Shown here: positions 17,386 through 27,040 of the stretch, one piece after another
How the letters are laid out: every line of letters begins with the position of its first letter
How positions within the stretch are numbered: position 1 is the first letter of the stretch
Source of the DNA: CAKZML01 sp963823435
GTDB lineage: Bacteria > Pseudomonadota > Gammaproteobacteria > Steroidobacterales > BM003
NCBI GenBank assembly: GCA_963823435.1
Contig: CAWGLN010000001.1
Coordinates: forward strand, 1,621,434-1,685,433
Direction: 5' to 3'
Length of the DNA: 64,000 nucleotides
The notes under the pieces: model-generated
What the model saw: the letters and a program-made list of their open reading frames with translations, nothing else
Told to the model about the DNA's origin: nothing
The model's database searches: none
Position numbers and translations under genes: made by a program

Positions 17386-20300
17386 GTGAGAGTGATTCGC
17401 AAGATTTGTTTGCTGTTTCTGTGCCTGCCCATGCTCGCTTTCGCGGCAGAATCCGAAGACGCCCGCGAAGCCGGGTTTCAACGAAGATACGTTCAAGGGG
17501 CTGGAACTGCGAGCCCTGGGCCCGGCATTTATGTCCGGTCGTATATCCGACATCGTCCTGCACCCGGCGGATCCGCGTATCAAGTACATCGGCGTGGGCA
17601 GCGGGGGCGTGTTCAAGACGATAAACAGCGGCACTACCTGGGAGCCTGTGTTCGATGACCAGGGCTCGTATTCGGTTGGCTGCATCAGCCTGGACCCCAA
17701 TCGTCCGGATACTGTCTGGGTAGGCACTGGTGAAAATGTCAGTGGCCGTCACGTCGGTTTTGGCGACGGCGTTTACCGGTCCCTGGATGCGGGCAAGACC
17801 TGGACCAATATGGGACTCGAGAAATCCGAACACATCGGCATGATCCGGATTGATCCCCGTGATTCCAACGTGATCTACGTCGCCGCCCAGGGACCCTTGT
17901 GGTCGGGTGGCGGCGAGCGAGGGCTGTTCAAGTCCACCGACGGAGGCGCGAGCTGGAACAATGTATTGAGCGCCGGCGAATACACCGGTGTGAGCGAGAT
18001 ACACCTGGATCCACGTAATCCCGATGTGCTGTACGCAGTGAGCTGGCAGCGCCTGCGCAGTGTGGCGGCGCTCATGGACGGCGGCCCGGAAAGCGGGATT
18101 CACAAGTCCACCGACGGTGGCGCCACCTGGCGCAAGCTGAGCAAGGGTCTGCCAGAGGAGCATATGGGCAAGATCGGAGTCGCGATCTCTCCCCAGCAGC
18201 CGGACGTGCTTTACGCCACCATCGAGTTGCCCGGGCGTACCGGCGGGTTCTGGCGCTCCGAGGATGGCGGTGAGTCCTGGGAAAAGCGCAATGACTATCT
18301 TTCCAGTGGAACTGGTCCGCACTATTACCAGGAAATTTTTGCCAATCCCCATTTCTTTGATCGGGTCTACCAGGCCGATGTGATGCTGCATTACACGGCG
18401 ATGGCGGCAAGACCTTCACCAAGATGCCGCTGGGTAACCACCACAGCGATCACCACGCAGTGGCCTTTGATCCCAGGGATCCGAACTACCTGATCGTGGG
18501 TACCGACGGCGGTGTCTATGAGAGTTTCGACCTGGGCGAACACTGGCGCTTCATGGCCAATCTGCCCCTTGACCCAGTTTTACAAAGTCACGGTGGATTA
18601 CGACAAGCCTTTTTACAACATCTATGGTGGCACCCAGGATAATTCCACCCAGGGTGGGCCATCGCGTACCGACAACGTACACGGCATCAGCACTGAGGAC
18701 TGGAAGGTGATCCTGTGGGCCGACGGTCATCAGCCCGCAGCGGACCCTGATAACCCCGACATCGTGTATGCCGAGTGGCAACAAGGAAACCTGACCCGTT
18801 ATGACCGCAAGACCGGTGAATCGGTGTACATCCAGCCGCAGCCCGGCAAGGGTGAGGCGGAGGAACGCTTTAACTGGGACTCGCCAATCCTGATCAGCCC
18901 GCATGATTCCAGCCGGCTGTATTTTGCCAGCCAGCGCGTCTGGCGCAGTGACAACCGCGGGGATTCATGGAAGCCGGTGAGCGGCGACCTGACGCGCAAC
19001 CAGGAGCGTTTGCTGCAACCGATGATGGGGCGTCAGTGGAGCCTGGACTCCAACTGGGATCTGTACGCCATGTCGGTGTTCAACAGCATTACGTCCCTGT
19101 CCGAATCGCCACTGGTCGAGGGCTTGATATACGCAGGCACGGACGACGGGATCATCCAGGTGAGCGAGGATGGTGGTCAGAATTGGCGCAAGATCGACAA
19201 GTTGCCCGGTGTGCCCGAAAACTTCTTCGTTAATGACATCAAGGCTGACTTGCACGATGTGAATACGGTCTACGTGGTGGTGGACAATCACAAGGCCGGA
19301 GATTTCAGGCCTTTCGTGCTCAAGAGCAGTGACCGGGGCAAGAGCTGGAAGAGCATTGCCGGCGACTTGCCGGAAAGACACCTGGCCTGGCGTCTGGTGC
19401 AGGATCACGTGAAGCCCGGACTGCTGTTCCTGGGTACCGAGTTCGGCTTGTTTTTCAGCGTGGAAGGCGGCAACAAGTGGGTCAAGCTAAGTGGCAATGT
19501 GCCCAATATTCCGTTCCGCGACCTGGCCATTCAACGGCGTGAAAACGACCTGGTCGGGGCCACTTTCGGTCGCAGTTTCTATGTGCTGGACGACTACACG
19601 CCCTTGCGCCAGGTGAGCGCGAAAAACCTGTCTGAGGGCAGTCTGCTGTTCCCGGTAAAAGACGCGCCCTGGTACCTGCCCCGACGCGGCCTGGGCTGTG
19701 AGAGTGACGGCTGTGCCGGCAGCCTGGGTGATACGCATTACCTCGCGCCGAACCCGCCTTTCGGCGCCGTGTTCACCTATTACCTGGCAAAACCCGTCCT
19801 CAGCCTGAAAGAGCAACGCCGGGAGCGGGAGAAGCCACTGGAGAAGGCAGGCAAGGACACGCCGTTCCCCGGCTGGCAGGTAGCGGAGGCGGAGAAACTG
19901 GAAGGGCCACCCGCCATGTTACTCACGGTTACCGATTCAGCGGGCAAGGTCGTGCGCTACCTGGAAGCGCCGGCCACCGCCGGCTTCCACCGTATCGCCT
20001 GGGACTTGCGTTACCCCGACCTGGCGCCGTGGAAACCCGAAGACCAGCGTAGTCCCTGGGAAAATCCGGCCGGCGTACTGGCCCCGCCAGGGGCCTACAC
20101 GGTGAGTCTGTCACGCAGGGTAGATGGCAGGCTTGAGTCTGTCGGTGCCGAGCCAGGCATTCAATGTCGTGTCCATCCGCGAGCCGGTACTGGCAGGATC
20201 GGAACCAGGGGCAAAGGCTGGAGTTCTCGCGCCGGGTTGATGAGCTGAGCCGACGAGTGATGGGCGCGGCTTCGGCCCTGGGTGAATTATCCAAGGCCCT

Positions 20301-20667
20301 GGATGCCGTAAAGGAAAGCCTGCTCCGCTCCACCGCTGATCATTCCCTGTACACACAGGCGCAGGCCTTGCAGCAGAAAGCCACGCGCCTGGCGCAGTCG
20401 ATTAGCGGCAACCAGCAACAACAAATGATGGGTGGCGGCGGCCAGGTGTCTATATCACAGCGCCTGAGCGTTGCGGGGATCGGTGCGCGCGCCACTGCTT
20501 ATGGACCGACCCAGACCCAGCGTGACAGCCTGGCTATTGCAGAGGAAGAATTCGCTGCGATAGAGCCCGAGCTAAACGTCCTGGTGAACCAGGAGATGCC
20601 CGAGCTGAAGCGCCAAATGAACACCAGTGGCGTACCGTGGACACCGGGCAGGGGTCTTCCCCGGTAA
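17386..20667 (+). CDS. Secreted BNR/sortilin-like beta-propeller protein, five frameshifts
   Basis: Signal peptide MRVIRKICLLFLCLPMLAFA, then about 1,070 residues across five frames. Breaks fall near 17475, 18400, 18570, 20160 and 20218. Many copies of the Asp-box/BNR type are present (SLDAGKTW, STDGGASW, STDGGATW, SEDGGESW, SEDGGQNW, SSDRGKSW), as in VPS10/sortilin-like and WD40/YVTN propellers. A C-terminal helical region (RVDELSRRVMGAASALGEL) follows a beta-sandwich (APPGAYTVSLSRR). Members are often annotated as glycosyl hydrolase, but no catalytic acid pair is evident. It probably binds peptides or glycans outside the cytoplasm. A full-length paralogue lies at 28860-32008. Confidence 0.85.
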
Positions 20668-20680
20668 TAATCGGCAAGTC

Positions 20681-20711
20681 GGCTGGACGGTGTTTTCCGC
20701 ACCGTCCAGCC
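20681..20711. terminator. Strong hairpin after the propeller gene
   Basis: Perfect 12-bp stem GGCTGGACGGTG / CACCGTCCAGCC with a 7-base loop, 13 bases past the stop. It lacks a T run, so it may stabilise the 3' end rather than terminate transcription by itself. Confidence 0.55.
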
Positions 20712-20817
20712 ACGGGCTGATATCACGGTATTGTCCGGTAGCGCGAGCTCCCCAGCTTGAACCCGGGCACCCGAATCGGGTCTTTCCCGAGCCCAAACGT
20801 TTACTTCAGGAGGATGA

Positions 20818-21780
20818 ATGAACAAACCAGTCACGGGCAAGCCGGCGGGTAACACCTGGAGTCGGCAGATCGATGACACTGGCGAATTTGTGCGCAAGGA
20901 CGCGGTCTTCAGATCCTGGATACGGGCGGATGGAAGCACCGGATTTGCGCCGGCCGCCGGTCGCTATCACCTGTATGTTTCGCTGGCCTGTCCCTGGGCC
21001 CACCGCACACTCATCGTACGCAAGCTAAAGGGACTGGAGCATGCGATCAGCGTGGACGTGGTGGACCCACTGCTCACAGATCGGGGCTGGACATTCAAGC
21101 AAAGTTCACCCGGCGCCACCGGCGATACGCTCAACGGATGTGAGCGCTTGCGCCAGGTCTACGAGCTGGCAGATCCAGGCTACGAAGGCGTGGTCACGGT
21201 GCCGGTGCTGTGGGACAAGCATGGCAACACCATCGTCAACAATGAGTCATCGGAAATTATTCGCATATTTAATAGCGAGTTTCAGGGTGTGGCCCGCAAC
21301 CCGGGGCTGGATCTCTATCCTGAGTCTTTGCGCACTGCCATTGATGAGTGCAATCGGTGGATTTACGATGACATCAACAACGGCGTGTACCGGGCCGGAT
21401 TTGCCCGTACCCAGGCTGCCTACAGCACCGCGGTCAGGTCGGTCTTTGCGGCCCTGGACAGGTCCGAGGCCATGTTGGAAAAAAGTCGCTACCTGTGTGG
21501 TGATACCTTCACCGAGGCCGATATTCGCTTGTTCGTCACGCTTTTGCGTTTCGACGCGGTGTACGTGACCCACTTCAAGTGCAACATTCGGCGGATAGTC
21601 GACTACCCGAATTTGTGGGGATACACACGGGATATTTACCAGCGCCCCGGGATTGCAGAGACGGTCAATATGGAGCACATCAAGCGCCACTATTTCGAGT
21701 CTCATCGGCATATGAATCCCTACGGAATAGTTCCCGAAGGACCCGTGCTGGATTTTGCGGCGCCCCACGGACGCGACTGA
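20818..21780 (+). CDS. Glutathionyl-hydroquinone reductase (omega-like GST, YqjG/ECM4 family)
   Basis: 320 residues, standard length, with AGGAGG five bases before the ATG. The N-terminal thioredoxin-like domain has the catalytic Cys 58 in SLACPWAHR. A C-terminal helical GST domain includes YLCGDTFTEADIRLFVTLLR and the Tyr residues of the family. These cytoplasmic enzymes use glutathione to reduce glutathionyl-hydroquinones, salvaging spontaneously formed quinone adducts. It stands alone between the propeller gene and a convergent metallo-beta-lactamase-fold gene. Confidence 0.93.
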   Translation: MNKPVTGKPAGNTWSRQIDDTGEFVRKDAVFRSWIRADGSTGFAPAAGRYHLYVSLACPWAHRTLIVRKLKGLEHAISVDVVDPLLTDRGWTFKQSSPGATGDTLNGCERLRQVYELADPGYEGVVTVPVLWDKHGNTIVNNESSEIIRIFNSEFQGVARNPGLDLYPESLRTAIDECNRWIYDDINNGVYRAGFARTQAAYSTAVRSVFAALDRSEAMLEKSRYLCGDTFTEADIRLFVTLLRFDAVYVTHFKCNIRRIVDYPNLWGYTRDIYQRPGIAETVNMEHIKRHYFESHRHMNPYGIVPEGPVLDFAAPHGRD

Positions 21781-21809
21781 CACCGCGGCCGGCATAAACC
21801 AGGGATGTC

Positions 21810-22584
21810 CTAGCGATCGTTTTCTGCCAGGTAGTCGTCGGCCAGTTGACGTAAACGTTCGCGCCCGAAACTGGGTTCATGCCCTCCATGCACTACCGTC
21901 ACAGGCAGTTGCACGCAAGCGTTTCATGCTGGCGATGTAGGCGGTGATGTCACTTTCGGGCAGGGTATCCAGCAGGGCGCCGTCATACGCGGCGTCGCCG
22001 GAAAACAGGGTGCCGGTGGAGGCTTCCCACAAACCGATGCTGCCCGGTGAATGCCCCGGCAGGTGAAGAACTTCGAAGCAGCGGTTGCCCAGGTCAATCA
22101 CATCGCCCTCGGAAATCGTCCGGGTGACCCGGGTGGATGTGACAGCGTAGGCGGTCGGATCAAAACCGGCGTAGGGCAGGGCTTCAATCAGCAATTCCGG
22201 CGCCTGGCCGCAGGCCGCATCCAGGTAGTCGATCACCGCCTGTGGCAGATTCCGACTGCGTAGCGACGCAAACTCCCGGTAGTCGGTCATCAGGCGCGCC
22301 TCAGCTGCATGCACAAGGCGCGTATCGAATTCGTGCAGACCGCCCACGTGGTCGTAATGGACGTGGGTGGCCACTGCAGTTACCGGTTGCTCGAACAAGT
22401 CCCTGGCCGCCTGGCGCAGGGACATCACTCCCAGTCCGGTATCCACCAGCATGTCGCTGTCCCGGCCTCGCACATGCCAGATGTTGCAGCGAAGAAAAGG
22501 CGAGACGTGAGGTTCCCAGAGCAAGGTTATCCCGCTGTCGATCGCTTTTTTTTCAAACCAGCGGTCTGCGATCTTGAGACTCAT
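21810..22584 (-). CDS. Metallo-beta-lactamase-fold hydrolase, one frameshift near the C-terminus
   Basis: Start taken at the ATG at 22584 (MSLKIADRWFEKK). Metal motif THVHYDHVGG near residue 80, LHLPGHSPGS near residue 185 and FSGDAAYDG near 205 define a glyoxalase-II-like binuclear site. The frame breaks near 21915 just after ASMKRL; the next frame gives LPVTVVHGGHEPSFGRERL, with the final metal His, and stops at 21810. About 258 residues in total. Substrate is unknown; no signal peptide, so cytoplasmic. The intact HGGHEP beyond the break argues for a sequencing error. Confidence 0.85.
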
Positions 22585-22949
22585 GGCACGCTTTGCTTCC
22601 AGGCATTGGGAATGGCGGACAGTGTAGACCATGCGGCCCTGGCCATGCACACCGGGCCAGGACCTCGCAAATTTTTTGAGAAATGCTCAAACCGCGGGAG
22701 GGGCAAGAATTAAAAAGCCAATATGAGCCAAATATAACTAGATGAAATAATTAATGTTTCTGATATTCAGTTAATGTTTTTCGTTGCGATGCAGCAGGTT
22801 TTACGCTGACTTTTGGACTATATCTAATCGTATCGGGAGCTTTTCCTGACACATAGCGGGAAGCCGGACGCCACACCAATGCCTATACATTGCGTGGGCG
22901 AATTCGCGCACTCCTCGCTGTACAAGAAAAATAATCTGGAGAAATATCA
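22585..22949. other. AT-rich intergenic region
   Basis: Notably AT-rich between about 22700 and 22850 compared with its surroundings. It holds the promoter of the secreted protein that follows. No gene, hairpin or repeat was recognised. Confidence 0.6.
22800..22828 (+). promoter_or_regulatory. Sigma-70-like promoter for the secreted protein gene
   Basis: TTTACG (22800-22805), a 17-base spacer, and TCTAAT (22823-22828), matching the consensus at 4/6 and 5/6 positions. It lies about 120 bases upstream of the ATG at 22950, in an AT-rich stretch. Confidence 0.5.
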
Positions 22950-23710
22950 ATGAGACGATTAAAAACGACCGGCCTGTTGCTGATGCTGGCGCTGGCCTGG
23001 GTATCCCAGCCGGCAATGGCTGCGGAAGAGGAGACCGGGGTTATTGCCCGCGGATGGTCGCATCACCCCGAAAGCCGGGTCTGCCGAGGCATTCAACAAG
23101 GCCCTGAAGGCGCATGCGCAATGGCGTCGGGAGAACAATGACCCATGGGAGTGGAACTTCTACCGGGCCCAATCGGGCGATATGGATGGCACCGTGTATA
23201 TCCGTTCCGGGAATCACACCTACGCTGATGTTGACGCCTATGCCGCAAGTGAGTTTTCGACCAAGGCCGGAGCACACTGGAACCAGACAGTGCAGCAACA
23301 TGTCGGCCATGCGAGCACCAACTTCAGCAGGGCGTGACAAGGAGATGTTCGACTGGCCGGAGGGCGATTACCGGGTTTTCTGGGTGACTGACTTCCACCT
23401 GCGGCCGGGACATGGTGTTGGCTTCAGGGCCGAGGTGCAAAAAGTTCGCGCTGCGTTAAAAGCGGCGGAGCGCCAGTCCGCACATGGCTGGTCCTGGGCC
23501 CTGACGGGTGAGCATATTCCTACCGCAACGCTGGTTACCGGACGCGCGAACTGGGCCGGTTTTGATACACCCGAGCAATCTGTCCGGGAAGCGCTGGCGA
23601 CCCAAATGAGCGAAATGGAGGCATCTTCCCTGATGGACGCGGCCTTCAGTCACGTGAAGAGTATGAGTTCCAGGATATATGTAAAGACGGACGAGTTCTC
23701 CGGCAAGTAA
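22950..23710 (+). CDS. Unrecognised exported protein with two similar halves, two frameshifts
   Basis: ATG at 22950 with a GGAGAAA ribosome site. Signal peptide to about residue 25 (QPAMAAEEE). The frame shifts near 23055, giving PKAGSAEAFNKALKAHAQWR, and again near 23330, giving DKEMFDWPEGDYRVFWVTDF to a stop at 23710. Reconstructed about 253 residues. Each half has the order strand, helix with charged face, NDPWEWNFYRA or HGWSWALTGE strand, which suggests two ferredoxin-like (ABM-type) repeats. I know no named family for it. A strong terminator follows directly, so it is a single transcription unit. Confidence 0.6.
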
Positions 23711-23735
23711 GGGATTCGTTTCGCAAAGAAGTTCA

Positions 23736-23774
23736 GGGTCCCCACACCGCTACCGGGTGTGGGGACCCTTTTTT
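23736..23774 (+). terminator. Rho-independent terminator
   Basis: Perfect 13-bp stem GGGTCCCCACACC / GGTGTGGGGACCC with a 7-base loop and a run of six T, 25 bases after the stop at 23710. Confidence 0.93.
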
Positions 23775-23841
23775 GCGTCCTGGAAAGAGCCACGAACGGG
23801 TTGCTGCTACTGGCCGGGCTAGGCAGATCAAACTCTAGCGT

Positions 23842-24132
23842 CTACGTGGCGCCGGACGTGCTGCCGAAGGCATCTGCGCCGGTCTGCTTCCACTTGATGG
23901 AGGCTTGCCGAGGTGGATAGCCTCCAGGTGGTCGCGGTGGAGGCGGGCCTACCGGGCGACCATACACCGGTGGATAGCGGTAGTAGGGGTCGTACCAGCC
24001 GGCGCCACCGTAGTAGCCGCCATAGCCGACACTGTAGTGGACAGAGGTGCTGGTGCTGTCGCAACCATGGATGGACAGCGCGGTCAGGCAGGCCAGAGCC
24101 AGGCTGAGGAGTAGTCGTGTGAAAGGCTTCAT
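23842..24132 (-). CDS. Tyr/Gly/Pro-rich small lipoprotein
   Basis: 96 residues. Signal peptide with lipobox-like SIHGC (Cys 24), then a Tyr/Gly-rich stretch (GYGGYYGGAGWYDPYYRYPP) and a Pro/Arg run (PPPPRPPGGYPPRQ) before a short polar end. Low-complexity aromatic lipoproteins like this are common in gammaproteobacteria and have no assigned function. Its ATG overlaps the stop of the upstream VOC gene by four bases (ATGA), so the two are translated from one message. Confidence 0.7.
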   Translation of the reverse strand: MKPFTRLLLSLALACLTALSIHGCDSTSTSVHYSVGYGGYYGGAGWYDPYYRYPPVYGRPVGPPPPRPPGGYPPRQASIKWKQTGADAFGSTSGAT

Positions 24133-25016
24133 TCGGCGCCCTCCCCGTTGTCGTCAGGGTAGTCCCAGTGGACCACGCCAATATAGGCGCCCACCGGATC
24201 ACTGATAACGGCCAGTCGACCATCAAACACCTCAGGTGTGGGTGCGAACACGACTTTGCCACCGAGTGCCTTCGCTTTTTCGAGCGTGGCCGCTACATCA
24301 GCCACTTGTACATAGCCTAGCCAGCCGGCAGAAGTTTCCCTGGTGTTATGCAGGGAATTGATACTGCCTCTCAGGAAGCCCTGGCTGCTTATCAGCAAGC
24401 TGTTCTCACGACTCTCGCTGGGGGAGATTTCACATTGGCAGATTTTCTCGTACAAGCTGGCCGAGGCCGCCGGGTCCGCGGTGTACAGTTCTCTCCACAA
24501 CCACTCTCCCTGCTCGGCGCGGTAATCCTCCGGATCGCCGGTGGAAGAGTGCATCAGACCCACCAGGGCCTGGTCCGGGCCCATGACCACCGCGAACTCG
24601 CCACGCCGCTCGAGGCTGCGACGATTGAGTACGGTACGGCCACCGCGGTCTATGACGACTCGCTCGGCGCGCGCGACGCTGTCCACGGACATGAAATGTA
24701 TCCACCGGCCATAGGGCGTCTCCACCCCCGGCGCCTCATGATAGGCCACGCCCGCCACCGGCAGATCACCCAGCATCAACAACCCGTAAGCCGCGGGCGC
24801 CGGCCGGAGTTCTTTCCAGCCCAGTCCGAACAACAAGGTGTAGAAAGTTTTTACACTGGTCACGTCGTCCGTCACCAGGTCCGCCCAAATAAACTTTCCC
24901 GCCAGCAGCTTGCGACTGGGCGGATCAGACAGAGGCGGCAGTTCGGGTTCCGCAGCCTGGCCAACGGAGCAAAATAGCAGCAATCCCAAGACTGCCGATC
25001 GAAGAGCCTTTAGCAT
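24129..25016 (-). CDS. Exported VOC-family protein, two glyoxalase-like domains
   Basis: 295 residues. Signal peptide to about residue 22 (CSVGQAAEPE). Two vicinal-oxygen-chelate modules follow: FIWADLVTDDVTSVKTFYTL to about residue 150, and WRELYTADPAASASLYEKI to the end (VISDPVGAYIGVVHW). Most VOC proteins are cytoplasmic, so a Sec signal is unusual. The metal-ligand set is incomplete by eye, so it may be a binding protein and not a lyase or dioxygenase. It is the first gene of an operon with the Tyr/Gly-rich lipoprotein. Confidence 0.82.
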   Translation of the reverse strand: MLKALRSAVLGLLLFCSVGQAAEPELPPLSDPPSRKLLAGKFIWADLVTDDVTSVKTFYTLLFGLGWKELRPAPAAYGLLMLGDLPVAGVAYHEAPGVETPYGRWIHFMSVDSVARAERVVIDRGGRTVLNRRSLERRGEFAVVMGPDQALVGLMHSSTGDPEDYRAEQGEWLWRELYTADPAASASLYEKICQCEISPSESRENSLLISSQGFLRGSINSLHNTRETSAGWLGYVQVADVAATLEKAKALGGKVVFAPTPEVFDGRLAVISDPVGAYIGVVHWDYPDDNGEGAE

Positions 25017-25356
25017 TCCTTATTCCTTCCGGAGTAATCCTATGACCGTGCATCTTGGGCTACCCGAGTGGCCCCATGCAAGCCGGGAGAGTGCTTTTTC
25101 CTGTGAAGCCAGGCGCACCCGCGGCCGGGTTTCGGTCGGACACATGGTCCGTGCTCTCGCCATATCGGGCAAGAACGGCAAAATTGGTCTATATATTAAA
25201 GCAAGGATGGATGGTCTTGATGACATCTGGATACGGCCCGCCGGGGCTTGCTGTCCTGGCGTGTAGCGCGTGTTTCGCATCTGAATCCCGGAAAAGCAAG
25301 TGTGTCTGCAGACCGGGAGGGAACACGTGCGTTGGATACGGTGTGAGGAGGATGGC

Positions 25357-25371
25357 AGGTGCTGAGCACCT
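25357..25371. repeat. REP-like hairpin, copy A
   Basis: AGGTGC-TGA-GCACCT followed by TTAAAT and TTGAT. About two-thirds of positions match copy B over 33 bases, including GGTG, GCACCT and TTGAT. Confidence 0.45.
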
Positions 25372-25463
25372 TTAAATGGGGATTGATTCGCTGGTCCGTG
25401 GTCGGCCTGGTGCTGATATTACTGGCCCTGGCATTGGCCCTGGCGACGCAATTCTCGGTTTGA
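25359..25463 (+). CDS. Possible 34-residue single-TM protein
   Basis: A GTG at 25359 follows a consensus AGGAGG (25346-25351) at seven bases. It encodes a short basic start (STFKWGLIRW) and then one uninterrupted hydrophobic helix (VVGLVLILLALALALATQF) ending at a TGA. Leader spacing and composition are those of a real small membrane protein. Against it, its start codon overlaps a REP-like hairpin that could hide the ribosome site. No homologue is known to me. Confidence 0.4.
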   Translation: MLSTFKWGLIRWSVVGLVLILLALALALATQFSV

Positions 25464-25491
25464 TGTTTTTCCACTACCAGCACTGTTGCCG

Positions 25492-25517
25492 ATTAATGGT
25501 GACAGGCACCTATTAAT
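25492..25517. repeat. REP-like hairpin, copy B
   Basis: ATTAATGGTG-ACAGG-CACC(T)ATTAAT: ten paired bases on each side with one bulged T. Related to copy A at 25357-25371. Confidence 0.5.
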
Positions 25518-25732
25518 TTGAGTTGATCCCCTGGCGTGGTCGATGACAGCCGGGTTTCGATCCCCTTGTCCCCATTGGATTTCTTACACCAGGGCATCGG
25601 CCTGGCCCGGTGCTGAGACATTCGGGCGAAATACCCGGCTTCCGGTAAGACCCGATATGAGAGTCCGCGGTACCCGGCTGTCTCCGACCTTCTGGAGTCA
25701 CCTCAAAACGCGTGTGACGTAAGACAAGGTCT

Positions 25733-25749
25733 ATTCCACAATGTGGAAT
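25733..25749. promoter_or_regulatory. Palindromic putative operator
   Basis: ATTCCACAATGTGGAAT is a perfect inverted repeat (eight bases each side of a central A), followed by TTTTTATAG. It lies about 100 bases before the saccharopine-dehydrogenase-like gene. The TTCCRCA-type half-sites recall IclR-family operators; no regulator gene is adjacent. Confidence 0.5.
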
Positions 25750-25851
25750 TTTTATAGGTAAATCAGTTAGATAGGTAGTTCTCCGCATTGCCTGAGACTG
25801 GCTCTGTAGCCGACACTCTTGACCGAATCTGGTTCTGGTCTGGAGATAATT

Positions 25852-27040
25852 ATGCGTGTAACAGTACTCGGTGCGGGATTGGTCGGCGGCGCCATCGCCA
25901 GGGACCTGGCGTTGGAAAAAGGCTGGGCAATCACCGCCGTTGACAGGGCGCCGAAATTACTCAGAAACCTGCAACAGCAGGCAAGCATCAAGACCGTGCT
26001 CACCGATCTTTCAGAGCCTGATGCCCTGAAAGCGGTGATCAGCGATGCTGACCTGGTCGTGAGTGCCGTGCCAGGGGGCATGGGCTACGAGACCCTGCGC
26101 CAGATCATCGATGCCGGCAAGAACGTAGTGGATATTTCCTTTTTCGGCGAGGACCCGTTTGAGCTGGATGGATTGGCCAAGCAACGTGGCGTCACCGCAG
26201 TCGTGGATTGTGGCGTGGCCCCGGGCTTGTCCAACGTGATCGCAGGCTACGTGAAACAGAACATGGAAAAAGTAGATTCCTATGTCTGCTACGTGGGTGG
26301 GCTGCCCAGGGTGCGTTCCTGGCCCTACGAATACAAGGCCGTATTCTCGCCCCGCGATGTGCTGGAAGAGTTCACCCGTCCGTCCCGACTGGTGGAGCAC
26401 GGACAGATGGTCGTGCGTCCGGCCCTGTCTGAAGTGGAACTGATTGACTTCAAGGGTGTGGGTACCCTGGAAGCGTTTAACACCGACGGTCTGCGCAGCC
26501 TGGCCCGGACCATGGATATTCCCTTCATGAAGGAAAAGACCATGCGCTATCCCGGTCATGCCAACCTGGTGCGGGCATTCCGTGACAGTGGTTTCTTTGG
26601 CACCGAAGCGATCGAGGTGTCCGGACAAATGGTCAAGCCCATCGATGTGACCGCCAAGCTGATGTTTGAACAATGGCAGATGGGAGAGGATGAAGAGGAC
26701 CTGACCGTAATGCAGGTCATCATGGACGGGCACCAGGATGGCAAGCGCGTACGCCGTGATTTCTACATGGTGGACAGCTTCGACAAGGCTACCCAATACG
26801 ACTTCCATGGCCCGTACCACAGGCTACACGTGCTCTATCGTGGCCCGCCAGGTGCTTGCGGGCATGTTCACGCGCAAGGGAATTTGCCCGCCCGAATTCG
26901 TGGGCGCCACTACCGGTTGCTACGAGCACCTGTTGCTCGAGTTGGAGCACCGCGGCATACACGTGAGTGAAGTGGTGACCGAGGTTGCCGAGAGCTCCGA
27001 CGAACGCATGGTCAGCGTGTTCCAAAGGCAGATCGCCTGA
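25852..27040 (+). CDS. Saccharopine-dehydrogenase-like / lysine 6-dehydrogenase-like oxidoreductase, one frameshift
   Basis: Start ATG at 25852 (MRVTVLGAGLVGGAIARDL), with the Rossmann GAGLVG at residues 8-13 and TDLSEPDALKAVISDADLVV. VDCGVAPGLSNVIAG and a family-typical catalytic half follow. Near 26800 one extra G breaks the frame; deleting it gives YTSMARTTGYTCSIVARQVL, the expected family text, through to the stop at 27040. Reconstructed about 395 residues. Family members reduce or oxidise an amine at the lysine or carboxynorspermidine level with NAD(P). A palindrome upstream may be its operator. Exact substrate is not visible. Confidence 0.85.

Larger units (their letters stand above)
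25017..25851. other. Gene-poor stretch with REP-like hairpins, a tiny frame and a palindrome
   Basis: Longer open frames on either strand (for example 25055-25375 forward, 25513-25788 reverse) have no recognisable content. What can be seen is one 34-residue membrane frame (25359-25463), two related hairpins at 25357-25371 and 25492-25517, and a 17-bp palindrome at 25733-25749 upstream of the next gene. Confidence 0.6.

Noticed and set aside
17386..20667. Propeller pieces as four or five separate genes
   Set aside because: The pieces join into one continuous BNR-repeat protein with the same order as the nearly intact paralogue at 28860-32008.
25521..25560. T-arm-like GGGTTTCGATCCCC suggesting a tRNA
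   Set aside because: No acceptor stem, D-arm or anticodon arm could be fitted on either side.
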